This document shows, piece after piece, positions 11,201 through 18,310 of a DNA stretch of 34,605 nucleotides. A program made the translations under genes and the position numbers. The stretch is from contig NW_014577352.1 in NCBI RefSeq assembly GCF_000485595.1, forward strand, positions 72,422 to 107,026, written 5' to 3'. The stretch is from Priapulus caudatus (Eukaryota; Priapulida; Priapulimorpha; Priapulimorphida; Priapulidae). A model generated the notes under the pieces. The model was given only the letters and a program-made list of their open reading frames with translations, was not told where the DNA came from and searched no databases. The stretch's first letter is position 1, and the number at the start of each line of letters is the position of its first letter.

Positions 11201-13970
11201 CCAGCGTTATACGCGCTAGGCTATCGAGACATATCGTAAATACTAGTTTTGCATGTGCTATGTATATTTCGGGAAAACAAGCTCAACCAATAGCAGCGCT
11301 CATTACAGCCCTATGTTCTTGATTGACCTAGGAAAAAAAATCACGCCTCCGGCGAGCGTGACTCGACTCGCTCCACGCTCCAACTATCAGACTGTACCTA
11401 TGGACTGTACACTCCGATGTAACTGTCTTGAAAACGTACAGAGGTAACGAACGTTGGTCCAGTCTATGGTATCTATAGCAACGCCCCACTGCGCGCTTTG
11501 ACGGGGCTCACATGGGAGGCGGAAAGCAACGTTGTGGTTACCCAAGATGCAGTGCGCCGCCTTCCGCCATGTACTTAAATGTGTAACCATCGCGCAAGCA
11601 ATCCTAGAGATCGCGAGAATTTCATGATTTAATTCGTGATTTTGCGTGACACAGCTCTGCTGCGAAGTGAGACATGAATATTTCTACAACAAGTAAGCAC
11701 TGTACTTCAATTAGGAGCAAAGATGGAGTCGTAAGGTTGAGTATTTGTGTTGAAATCGTGTGTAGACAAGCGAGCGTCGAGCGAATTCCTGGCGCACGCT
11801 TTCGCACCTGCTTAATATATGGCTGTTGCTCCTGCGAGGTACCGTCGCCGATTATTTTTCTCTTTAAAGTCACGGTACTGACGGTACTGACGCCTGATTG
11901 GTTGAGCTTGTTTTCTTGCGATATACATAGCACATCCAAAATTTTAATTTCAATAATGTGGGCAGCAGCGCAACGGGTAGTGCGCTTGCCCCAAGTATGA
12001 ATGGTCGCGGGATCGAATCCCATCCGTTTTCTAATTATTTTCCTGTTTTCTGTATTTTTCTATCTTTATCTGTTTAACATTTTTTTTCCAATTAACGCAA
12101 ATATTAACATTATTTATTTACAACATTTTAATAACAAACAATTAATTTTTACAACAATTAAAAATTAAATTTTTAATTTAATAGAGTTAGGGTTAGGGTT
12201 AGGTATGGGTTAGGGTTAGGGTTAGGTTAGGGTTAGGGTTAGGGTTAGGGTTAGGGTTAGGGTTAGGGTTAGGGTTATCGTATATATCGTATAAAATCGT
12301 ATATATAATATCGTACCAAAGCAACGGTAGTTATTATTCGCCGATAGATGGCGCTGCATCACTACCGTGAGTTGAAGAGAAAAAATTCGGCGACGGTACC
12401 GTCGCAGGAGCAACAGCCTTAATATATTATGTGTCAGTGTACGCGCGATGGCGGCGCGTATGTTTACTGTTGTGATATGCTTCAGTGCCTGTGGATATCA
12501 CGGCTATTTGGCACGTCACGTTACGTCAGGTTTACGTCACGTGATAGCGGCAGTTAGATGAGTTTTCAGTTACTTTGTCAAAGTAAAGTAAATGATTGAA
12601 GAGATGAGGTTCCCATCTATGGGAAAGAAATCCAAGATGTCAGCCTTCATGCCTCATGTTTCAGTGAATTTAAAAACATAGAACAAAACAACGAATTAAA
12701 TCAATTTCTTGCTGTATGATACTCGGTATGAAAAGTGGAGAGACTTTAAACATTTCACATTTACGAGGTAAGCTTCCACCATAGCCCTATGATAAAGTTA
12801 GCATTAGTTAAGGCATGGCACTTGACTTGGTGACGTTGGTCAGTCGACTCGATGGTCTCTAGTTAAGCCAGCATGTCCACGGCACCGTGTCGGTCAGTCA
12901 TATAATAATATTTATGAAGTAGAAAAGTGAGGGAGTGAGCAAGCAAAATGAGAGAGCAAGACAGTTTCAAGTTTAGTTTCTTCCCCAGGACAGTTTCAGT
13001 TTGGAACTACCAGCACCAGGCAGTTGCTGATGCTCCCTCTAGCTCCAAGAAACGGTATTGCTAGGGTTACAATACCGCTTCAAACCTTGGCTGCAGCTAA
13101 ACACGTAGTTGCCTTATATTCCAAGTATCGCCAAAAAACACCACACATGTGATATACCAAATTAATCAGTAAACGTCACCTTCTTGTAACCATCAGTGCG
13201 CTACGATGCGCTGGGTACTTACGGGTTACAGCAACTTTTTGAGACGAATGCAACAACATTTATGAATTCGCCGCAATGTTTGCTATCATTCCGACTGTGA
13301 CTAAAATCCGCAATGGATCGAACAAGCGAAATTAAACGATCTGCGGTCCTCATGTAAACCACCCCAACATCCGAGAACATGTCATCTAAGGCTTTTACAA
13401 ATGGCCAAGACATTTAATTGTGAACATCGTTTCACTTGCTTTGGTGTGTAATTGCCGTGAGAGCCATCGTACTATTTCTGTAGTATTTTTTAGCGAGTCT
13501 TTTCCGTTTTGGGTTTTCCGTGCCTTGCTAAACATGGCGGGTAAAGCTGATTTGAAAGTTGATATGCTGTGAGAATTAGCAGATTATACCGTGAATTAAG
13601 AGATACATTCTAGTTTAGAAGCAGGACAACTGTGAGTTAATGTTCATATTTTAAACAAGGCAAGTCAAAGGTGGTAATGGAATGGTTTTATTTGAGATAT
13701 ACAGAGTTATTCATCTAGATCTGCAGAGGTGATAGGTTTTTTGTATGGAAGGGTGTCAGGCTGTATAGACAATCCGTCGCACAGCCTGGTCGGGCTGATG
13801 CTCCCTCCTAATTAGTATCCTATAGCTATAGGGAGGCTGTGGGTAGCTATGGGGAGCTAGCTGTCACGTACGTCATTCATTCTGAAGTCTATTGGTCCCC
13901 ATTTGCCCAGTAAGTCAAATGAAGGCCTTGAGATAGGCCGGCGGGGAAACACACACACACACACACCTCT

Positions 13971-14042
<72 letters not shown>

Positions 14043-14043
14043 T

Positions 14044-14078
<35 letters not shown>

Positions 14079-16675
14079 GCATAGGGCCTACACACACACA
14101 TACACATATTCCCTCCTCTCTCTCTCTCTCTCTCACGCACACACGCACTCGGCAATCAGCTGAGGCGTACCGTTGCGCAAATCATGCGTGTACGTGTTGC
14201 ATGATCACTGTGTGAGATCACAGGCACTTGAAGCGTTTCAATAAAATATAATGCTAAATAAATACGAAATCTATTTATTACCAATTTCTTAATGTTCTAT
14301 ACATTACTCTCTTTTCACCTATTATTGCCGACAGTTTCCTGTAAATGCCGTCCAAATCCTCTATGACTATGTGCAACACACGCTACCGGCCGCCATTCCT
14401 CACGCGGCTGCACAGTGCACACTGACACTTATATATATAGTGTCAGTGTGCATTGTGCAGCCGCGTGAGGAATGGCGGCCGGTAGCGTGTGTTGCACATA
14501 GTCATAGAGGATTTGGACGGAATTTACAGGAAACGGCCAGAATTAAACAATTTTAATTTTGACTTCAGACTGCGGACTCTTTCATTTTGCTGGCGACTCC
14601 CTCTTTTTGAGCGTAGGGAGTCCGCTGGACTCCGTGTTTAAAAGTTAATTTACATACATACCGACATACATTAAAATTATGTTGTCTTTGATGTTCTTAC
14701 AGGACAGAAGACCCACAGCAGGACAGGAGGCCCAGGACAAGGCAGCAGGCCCAGGACAAGGCAGCAGGCCAGGACAAGACAGGAGCCCAGGACACGTCAC
14801 CTTGGATCAGCCGTCAAGTAGCCGTCTTCTGGATGCCCTGTCAAGCAGATGAGATGTCAAGCAGCACCAACAGCAATTCAAGTTGCATGCAGCCCCATTA
14901 TCAGCAGCACCTCAGGCATCTCAGCGTAGCTCTCTTAACCTGTCAAATTGATATCTGATTCACAAAATAATGGGATACAAGAACACGGTGTATAAGAAGA
15001 CGATGCAAGAACATGTGTTCATTAGGAACATCACGAAGCACATAGAAAGATTCAACACACTAATGGTTGAGCAGCATGGGTTCAAACCACAACATATATA
15101 GTTGAAAGACTCACAGCATCACAGATCTCACATATCTAGATAGCTGCTCACAGCATCATATGAACTAGGAGAGTCAACTGATGAGTGAAGGCAGACTGAC
15201 CTAACCATACTGGACTTCAGAAAGGAATTTGATCTACCAGTCTCTTATATGCATTGAATCACTAAGGGACATTCTACCAGCGGCTCAGGTCATTCCGTTT
15301 AAACAGACGTGATTCTTTCCAGGCCGACTACTCAAGCCGAGGCACAGGATTAGAAAATCTTCATACAGGAGCCGCAGTTGTTGCTGCCATGGTTTCTCTA
15401 TAGCCATTCTAAAGGCCCTTTCTGAGTACACTCTGATGATGGCTGAAGCTATGCCAGTTGGGCCTTGCGCCCAGTGGCCGCTACCGTGGCGTGCGACGAC
15501 TGCACATCTTGGTTCCACGTCGGATTTATGAATATGGCATCGGCTGTTTTTCATTCTTTGATCCTATCAGATGTGTCATGGATCTGCAGTGGCTGAGAAA
15601 TAACGAACTTTGCCACTCTACCTCAATGTTTTACACGTTTCCCAGTCTGCATTGTGTCAGCCAGAACTCGACAGACTCCCACAGATCGTCTGACACTTCA
15701 CACATCATTACTGGTTATGAAGACTCGTGTGTAGGGTGGACAGGTATGGAGCAAAGTGAGTACATATGATTGCTGCATAGCTGCTGTCCATGTGTCATCT
15801 CACCATTGACATAAAGAAACAGCAATTTCTTGAATGATTTTCAGTATTCAGAAGCATGTGCATGAATAAGAACCAATTAACAATGTTTAAGACTGAGTTA
15901 TTATTTTAAGTCAATATTAAATCGTCAAAATTCTCATGGTGTAAGCTAGATTATTTGTTATCAATTCACTCTGTATGTATGTGTTTTATGTAATGTGATT
16001 GCAGGCATATCAGAGAGAGAAGAGGAATAATTGATGCCAAGGTGCTAGGTCATGAGGCTGGGATTGGAGCATGCTAACTTTTTGGTAATTCAAACGTCAT
16101 GCATGCCAATTTTCCATACTAGCTGTACCCTTCAGTGAGTAATTCCTTTCTTGATCATAGGAAAGAGCTTTGGCATTGACTTTCATGTACATCACGGGTT
16201 TTTTCTACATATATATATTATATAGATCATTAAATACATTAAAATTATGTATTATGAAGTCTCTAGAAAACTTGTTTCCTAGCGAAAGAGTGGAGCGCAG
16301 CGAAACCATGATACTTGTTATTGTCAATGTAACCTCAATTGCTTAACAAGACTGGAGTGGTCAGAGGCAGAGGTAGCTCTAGTACTATAGCCCGCGTACA
16401 GTTGCCGCAGGCGCCTGCGCGCAACTGTACGCGGGCTATAGTACTAGAGCTAAGGCAGAGGTAGGGGTAGCACTGTAGCCTAGCTGTAGGCGGGTGGGTC
16501 GAGTTAACCGGTGGCCGCACTGGACACCACAACGATCTGACACAAACTAGTTTGAGAAGTAAAAACCTACCTTCGTAGGAGACGAAGACGTACATATTCC
16601 TTCGTGTGTCATCAATGCGCTCTTTAATTTTGCTTCCTTTCTTATTGCTTTCTTCTCTGCTTTAGAGGGTTTCAT
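3629..16675 (-). CDS. ALKBH8: ALKBH8, tRNA wobble-uridine hydroxylase/methyltransferase, 11 exons
   Basis: Exons in transcript order: 16675-16571, 8396-8159, 7830-7690, 7415-7215, 6721-6544, 6227-6106, 5735-5696, 5529-5445, 5214-5059, 4713-4564, 4240-3629. All junctions are GT-AG and the phases agree, giving 2028 nt and 675 residues; human ALKBH8 is 664. Domain order is RRM (about 37-114), AlkB-type Fe(II)/2-oxoglutarate dioxygenase (about 125-320) and Trm9-like SAM methyltransferase (about 371-675). In the family the methyltransferase with TRMT112 makes mcm5U at the tRNA wobble position, and the AlkB domain hydroxylates it to mchm5U in tRNA-Gly. The dioxygenase HVD motif, the second iron histidine in LWTHG, the 2-oxoglutarate arginine region [11 protein letters not shown] and the SAM motif [10 protein letters not shown] are all present. 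The start follows exon copy 16571-16675, the only copy that splices in frame. The gene is convergent with WDR37. Confidence 0.94.
5445..5735 (-). CDS. ALKBH8: ALKBH8 exons 7-8: linker, including a 40-nt exon
   Basis: A 40-nt exon (5735-5696) supplies [12 protein letters not shown], matching the cysteine linker YPxxCDSQR of vertebrate ALKBH8. It is needed for phase, because the flanking exons (ending with one spare base and starting with one) cannot be joined directly. The 85-nt exon 5529-5445 encodes an acidic linker ending in AHVHQ before the methyltransferase. The cysteines probably bind zinc together with the preceding CDC. Confidence 0.87.
6106..7830 (-). CDS. ALKBH8: ALKBH8 exons 3-6: AlkB dioxygenase domain
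   Basis: Exons at 7830-7690, 7415-7215, 6721-6544 and 6227-6106. They encode [13 protein letters not shown], then [20 protein letters not shown], the iron-binding HVD at the start of the 178-nt exon (about residues 233-235), [25 protein letters not shown] with the second iron histidine, and [15 protein letters not shown] with the 2-oxoglutarate arginines. The donor of the 7830-7690 exon (AAAAAG|GTTTCT) is weak. I chose it because phase and the distance between the W of CWEEDF and the next conserved block both match the human protein exactly; a downstream GAGG|GTTAGC would also keep phase and would add seven residues. Confidence 0.9.
6930..7110. repeat. Degenerate GGTTAGGG-like tract in an ALKBH8 intron
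   Basis: About 180 bp built from variants of GGTTAG, GGTTAAG and GGATTAGG in the same strand. It resembles a decayed interstitial telomere-type array. Confidence 0.5.
7915..8036. repeat. CAGA/CCAG-rich microsatellite in an ALKBH8 intron
   Basis: Imperfect tetranucleotide repeats (CAGC, CAGA, GACA), ending in a short A-rich and TATA run. Not coding. Confidence 0.7.
8159..8396 (-). CDS. ALKBH8: ALKBH8 exon 2: RRM domain
   Basis: Encodes [19 protein letters not shown], then the RNA-recognition fold with FISYVDV as the RNP1-like strand and LHLLYVEK closing it. VANGG is the recognised ALKBH8 signature before the RRM. The acceptor is GTTAG and the donor T|GTAAGA. The RRM is thought to help tRNA binding. 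Confidence 0.92.
8397..9540. other. ALKBH8 intron 1, proximal part, nothing recognised
   Basis: AT-rich intron DNA with a CATA microsatellite (8490-8530). No frame resembles a protein. Confidence 0.4.
9541..9795. repeat. Dispersed-repeat-like segment ending in GGAC repeats
   Basis: The phrase CCTGAGTTATCG, a run of GGACGGAC units near 9720-9740, a CAATAGCTCAGCTTGAC segment and a terminal A-run resemble the 3' ends of dispersed retroelements in invertebrates. The family cannot be named from one copy. Confidence 0.35.
9796..10227. repeat. Duplicated block, copy A (with broken ALKBH8 exon 1)
   Basis: About 430 bp matching 16269-16793 in the same orientation with small indels. The left edge is the same in both (AACTTGTTTCC) and flanking DNA differs. 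Copy B has an extra 88-bp hairpin insertion and runs exactly to the N gap. Confidence 0.9.
10006..10109 (-). pseudogene. Second copy of ALKBH8 exon 1, one base short
   Basis: It is nearly identical to 16571-16675 and sits in a duplicated block (9796-10227). One base is missing in the last codons (CTACAAG against CTACGAAG), so the exon is 104 nt and its splice to the RRM exon at 8396 would be out of frame. Either a duplicated, dead exon or a sequencing or haplotype error. This copy is closer to the rest of the gene, so if the missing base is an error it could be the real exon 1. Confidence 0.8.
10914..10993 (-). repeat. Interstitial telomere repeat (CCCTAA)n
   Basis: About 12 units of CCCTAA, the last few degenerate, inside the 540-bp element. 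On the minus strand this is a TTAGGG array downstream of the tRNA-like segment. It is internal, not a chromosome end. Confidence 0.95.
11156..11230 (-). ncRNA. tRNA-like (SINE head) segment 1
   Basis: Read on the minus strand it has an A-box-like TAGCCTAGCGCG and a B-box-like GGATCGAATCCC at tRNA-like spacing. It lacks a convincing full cloverleaf, so it is a tRNA-derived SINE promoter or relic rather than a tRNA gene. Confidence 0.5.
11960..12024 (+). ncRNA. tRNA-like (SINE head) segment 2
   Basis: A-box-like GCGCAACGGGTAGTGCGC and B-box-like GGGATCGAATCCC at the spacing of an internal pol III promoter. It is related to segment 1 at 11156-11230 and is followed by the same AT-rich body. Confidence 0.55.
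12185..12277 (+). repeat. Interstitial telomere repeat (TTAGGG)n
   Basis: About 15 units of TTAGGG with a few one-base losses, at the end of the AT-rich body of the nested element. It is flanked by ordinary sequence and is not a telomere. Confidence 0.95.
12508..13945. other. ALKBH8 intron 1, middle part
   Basis: Unannotated spacer. ATGGCGG|GTAAAG at about 13533 could be a start codon next to a donor for a gene on the plus strand, but no partner exon is visible, so I do not call a gene. Confidence 0.3.
13949..14150. repeat. CA and CT microsatellites
   Basis: A (CA)n run (13949-13966), a (CT)n run of about 65 bp (13973-14039), then further CT and CA runs to 14150. Long Arg-Glu and Ser-Leu frames across it are repeat artefacts. 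Confidence 0.97.
14334..14534. repeat. Palindrome with 96-bp arms
   Basis: The arms 14334-14429 and 14439-14534 are inverted copies with about two mismatches, around a 9-bp TATATATAT centre. The arm ends next to the centre read CACTGACACT, like the CACTGACAC at 10485-10494 in the composite element. It may be two copies of one element end head to head, or a hairpin MITE. Confidence 0.9.
14700..14790. repeat. Short tandem repeat CCCAGGACAAGGCAGCAGG
   Basis: Three to four imperfect copies of a unit near 20 bp, not coding. It lies just upstream of the LINE remnant. Confidence 0.7.
14940..15257 (+). pseudogene. Decayed LINE reverse transcriptase fragment (CR1/Jockey-like)
   Basis: In broken frames the plus strand encodes [23 protein letters not shown] and [13 protein letters not shown]. 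These match the start of non-LTR reverse transcriptases: NITKHLE, QHGFR, and the first catalytic block LDFSKAFD, here LDFRKEFD with its aspartate kept. Stops occur between the blocks and the YADD region is absent. Confidence 0.75.
15475..15740 (+). pseudogene. Decayed PHD-finger segment of a LINE ORF1
   Basis: One frame reads [18 protein letters not shown]... then SDVSWICSG, a stop, and EITNF, resembling the PHD zinc fingers in ORF1 of invertebrate non-LTR retrotransposons (CDxCxxWFHxxC...WIC..C). A cysteine is replaced by Phe and another by a TGA, so it is dead. It follows the reverse transcriptase remnant in the same orientation, so two copies may be juxtaposed. Confidence 0.6.
16375..16451. 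mobile_element. Perfect hairpin insertion, 30-bp arms
   Basis: Arms 16375-16404 and 16422-16451 are perfect inverted repeats around a GC-rich 17-bp loop that is itself partly palindromic (GCAGGCGCCTGC). The 12-bp sequence AGGCAGAGGTAG stands at 16365-16376 and 16453-16464 but only once in copy A (near 9895), so this looks like an insertion with a duplicated target, absent from copy A. Confidence 0.8.
16571..16675 (-). CDS. ALKBH8: ALKBH8 exon 1, intact copy with start codon
   Basis: It encodes [19 protein letters not shown] followed by ALMTHEGI and 8 more residues: the lysine-rich N-terminal helix and HEGI motif known from ALKBH8. It is 105 nt long and ends in phase 0 at AAG|GTAGGT, which joins in frame to the RRM exon beginning CATCTT (HLFVANGG). 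It lies 119 bp from an assembly gap, so the promoter is mostly not visible. Confidence 0.88.
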
Positions 16676-16793
16676 GATGGTAGAACTAGCTAGGAGTAGT
16701 AGTAATATAGAGCTATACTCTAGGGTAGAGCCTGACCGGGTTAGTAGTGGAACTAGCAGTAGCACTGACTAGCCACTACTGCCAGTACTGGCA

Positions 16794-16803
16794 NNNNNNN
16801 NNN
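16794..16803. other. Assembly gap (10 Ns)
   Basis: Ten Ns separate copy B of the duplicated block from a GT-rich satellite. True distance and order are unknown. Confidence 0.99.
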
Positions 16804-16823
16804 TGTGCGTGTGTGTGCGTGCA

Positions 16824-16855
<32 letters not shown>

Positions 16856-16899
16856 CGTGCGCACGCGCGCGTGTGTGTGTGTGCGTGTGTGTGCGTGCA

Positions 16900-16931
<32 letters not shown>

Positions 16932-17100
16932 CGTGCGCACGCGCGCGTGTGTGTGTGCGTGCATGTGTGTGTGTATGTGTATGTGTTACTGTGTATGCGT
17001 GCGCACGCGCGCGTGTGTGTGCGCGCACATGTGTGTTTGTGCGCGCGTGTGTGCGCGCGCGCGTGTGTTCGTACGTGCTTTCTTTCACGCGTGCGTCTGT
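16804..17100. repeat. GT/GC-rich minisatellite, about 70-bp unit
   Basis: About three copies of a higher-order unit made of (GT)n, GCATGTGTG, (GTAT)n and GCGTGCGCACGCGCGC. The alternating purine-pyrimidine run is a strong Z-DNA former. A related block lies at 17278-17455. All cysteine/valine-rich or histidine/threonine-rich frames here are artefacts. Confidence 0.9.
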
Positions 17101-17277
17101 ATTCGCGTGTACTGTATAGAATGAAGCCATTTTCCTCACGTGATTTCTAGGTTAGCATATTTCACATAGGTGATAGGAGACACAGTTAGCTTAATTAACC
17201 GCAGACTCGACAACATCAAAACAGTGTTGATTTTTTAAGTTATGTTCGTGCACGCGCATAAGCAAACACGGGAATCT

Positions 17278-17455
17278 TTGCGTGCGTGCATGTGTGCGTT
17301 CGCGTACGCCTGAGCCTGTGTGTGCGCGCGTGTCTGTATGTGTATGTGTATGCGTGCGCACACGCGCGCGTGTGTGTGTGTGTGCGTGTGTGCGCGCGTG
17401 TGTGTATATGTGTGAGTGCACGTGTGTGTGTGTGCGTGCGCGCGTGTTCGTACGT
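17278..17455. repeat. Second GT/GC-rich minisatellite block
   Basis: Same composition as 16804-17100, less regular. Both blocks are followed by a related unique stretch (CTGTATAGAATGAAGCCATTTT at about 17110 and 17520, trimmed here), so the block and its flank are duplicated. Confidence 0.8.
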
Positions 17456-17654
17456 GCTTTCTTTCTCGCATGCGGCTGCATGAGTGTTTTTTCTCCGGCC
17501 TATAATAGTTCGAGTGTACTGTATAGAATGAAGCCATTTTTACCACGTGATTTACCCGTTGTGAAGGTGACATAGTACTTCTCGACCATATATTTTTTTG
17601 AAAGTGTTCTACTTTAAAATTTAGTTCGTATTTAGTATAAACTACACGACACGT

Positions 17655-18310
17655 GCCCGGGCGTTTACGAATAAAGAATAGAGATTTGATTTCCTTTTCA
17701 AGCTACTTAATTACTACTCTAATTCTTTACAGTTAATACTCGTAAATTTGTGTAATATTCTTACCTTCAATTGAAACTCCATAAACCACCACATCGGTGA
17801 CTGTTCGTAATGAATGAATGATGCACCGAATGATGTACGTCCCCATTATGTACTGAAAACAACAAAAATGCGACGACAAGCAATTGACCAAATTTGTTAA
17901 TTGAAGCAAACATAGATTAACTAAAAACGATCTAGAATATTTATATATTTAACTCTCTGTATCTTGTAAAATCTTAATCGAACAAGCGTTTACAAAGAAA
18001 TATAATAGTTTTTCATTTTCAAGCTTCTACAATTAATACTCGAAAACTAGTGTGATATTCTTGCCTTTAATTGCAAATCCAGTGTGCACCAATTAACTAC
18101 CACGTCGATGACTGCCCATACTGAAAACAAGAAAAAGACGACGACGAACAATTGACGAAATTTGTGAATTGAAGCAAACACATTAACGAAAAACTTCTGA
18201 AACATTTATATATTTAACTCGATATAATAATCTTGTACAATCTTAATCGAACAAGCGTTTATAAAGAAAGAATAGAGAGTTGTATTTCATTTTCAAGCTA
18301 TATATATCTT
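17655..18310. repeat. Degenerate tandem repeat, unit about 270-320 bp
   Basis: The phrases ACAAGCGTTTA, TTTTCAAGCT, TTAATACTCG and ACTGAAAACAA recur in the same order at about 17660, 17980 and 18245, giving two copies and a partial third. Noncoding. Confidence 0.75.

Larger units (their letters stand above)
10805..11344. mobile_element. 540-bp inverted-repeat element carrying a tRNA-like and telomeric core
   Basis: The left end (GGTCAATCAAGAACATAGGG, then GAGCGCTGC and ATTGGTTGA) recurs inverted at 11284-11344. A 16-bp direct repeat, GCCTCCGGCGAGCGTG, lies at 10789-10804 and 11345-11360. The interior in minus orientation has a tRNA-like segment, an AT-rich body and a TTAGGG array. No open frame. 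Confidence 0.65.
11821..12418. mobile_element. Nested 598-bp TIR element with 9-bp target duplication
   Basis: The ends are about 40-bp inverted repeats beginning GGCTGTTGCTCCTGCGA and ending in an ATTTTTTC-like run. TTAATATAT flanks both sides (11812-11820 and 12419-12427). The pre-insertion sequence survives in the opposite arm of the host element (about 10492-10503, reverse strand), where only one TTAATATAT is found. It carries the same tRNA-like and TTAGGG core as the element at 10805-11344. No transposase. Confidence 0.85.
10415..12498. mobile_element. Composite inverted-repeat element with 9-bp flanking duplication
   Basis: The arms 10419-10733 and 11578-12499 are inverted copies once a later insertion (11821-12427) is removed from the right arm. 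The nine bases CACGGCTAT stand at 10406-10414 and 12499-12507 as a likely target duplication. Ends read roughly ATATCCACAGGCACTGAAGC. No transposase is seen. A 9-bp duplication fits Mutator-like elements, but the ends do not settle the superfamily. A related end sequence recurs at about 14222-14240. Confidence 0.65.
16269..16793. repeat. Duplicated block, copy B (with intact ALKBH8 exon 1)
   Basis: Second copy of 9796-10227. It has an extra hairpin at 16375-16451 and ends at ACTGGCA immediately before the Ns, where copy A continues on into unique sequence. Confidence 0.9.

Noticed and set aside
11156-12024. Functional tRNA genes
   Set aside because: A- and B-box-like motifs are present but the acceptor and anticodon stems do not pair well, and both lie in repeated elements.
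10914-12277. TTAGGG arrays as a chromosome end
   Set aside because: Both arrays are short, point in opposite directions, lie inside transposable elements and are flanked by unique sequence in an intron.
13219-13413. Minus-strand frame starting [13 protein letters not shown]
   Set aside because: Protein-like in places, but it has no recognisable family and no supporting splice partners; left uncalled.
13533-13572. ATGGCGG next to GTAAAG as a first exon of a plus-strand gene
   Set aside because: Only a start codon and a donor-like site are seen. No downstream exon could be found.
13857-14163. Arg-Glu and Leu-Ser repeat open frames on both strands
   Set aside because: They are translations of (CT)n and (CA)n microsatellites.
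16747-17575. Cys/Val-rich and Thr/His-rich open frames
   Set aside because: They come from the GT/GC minisatellites, and one crosses the N gap.
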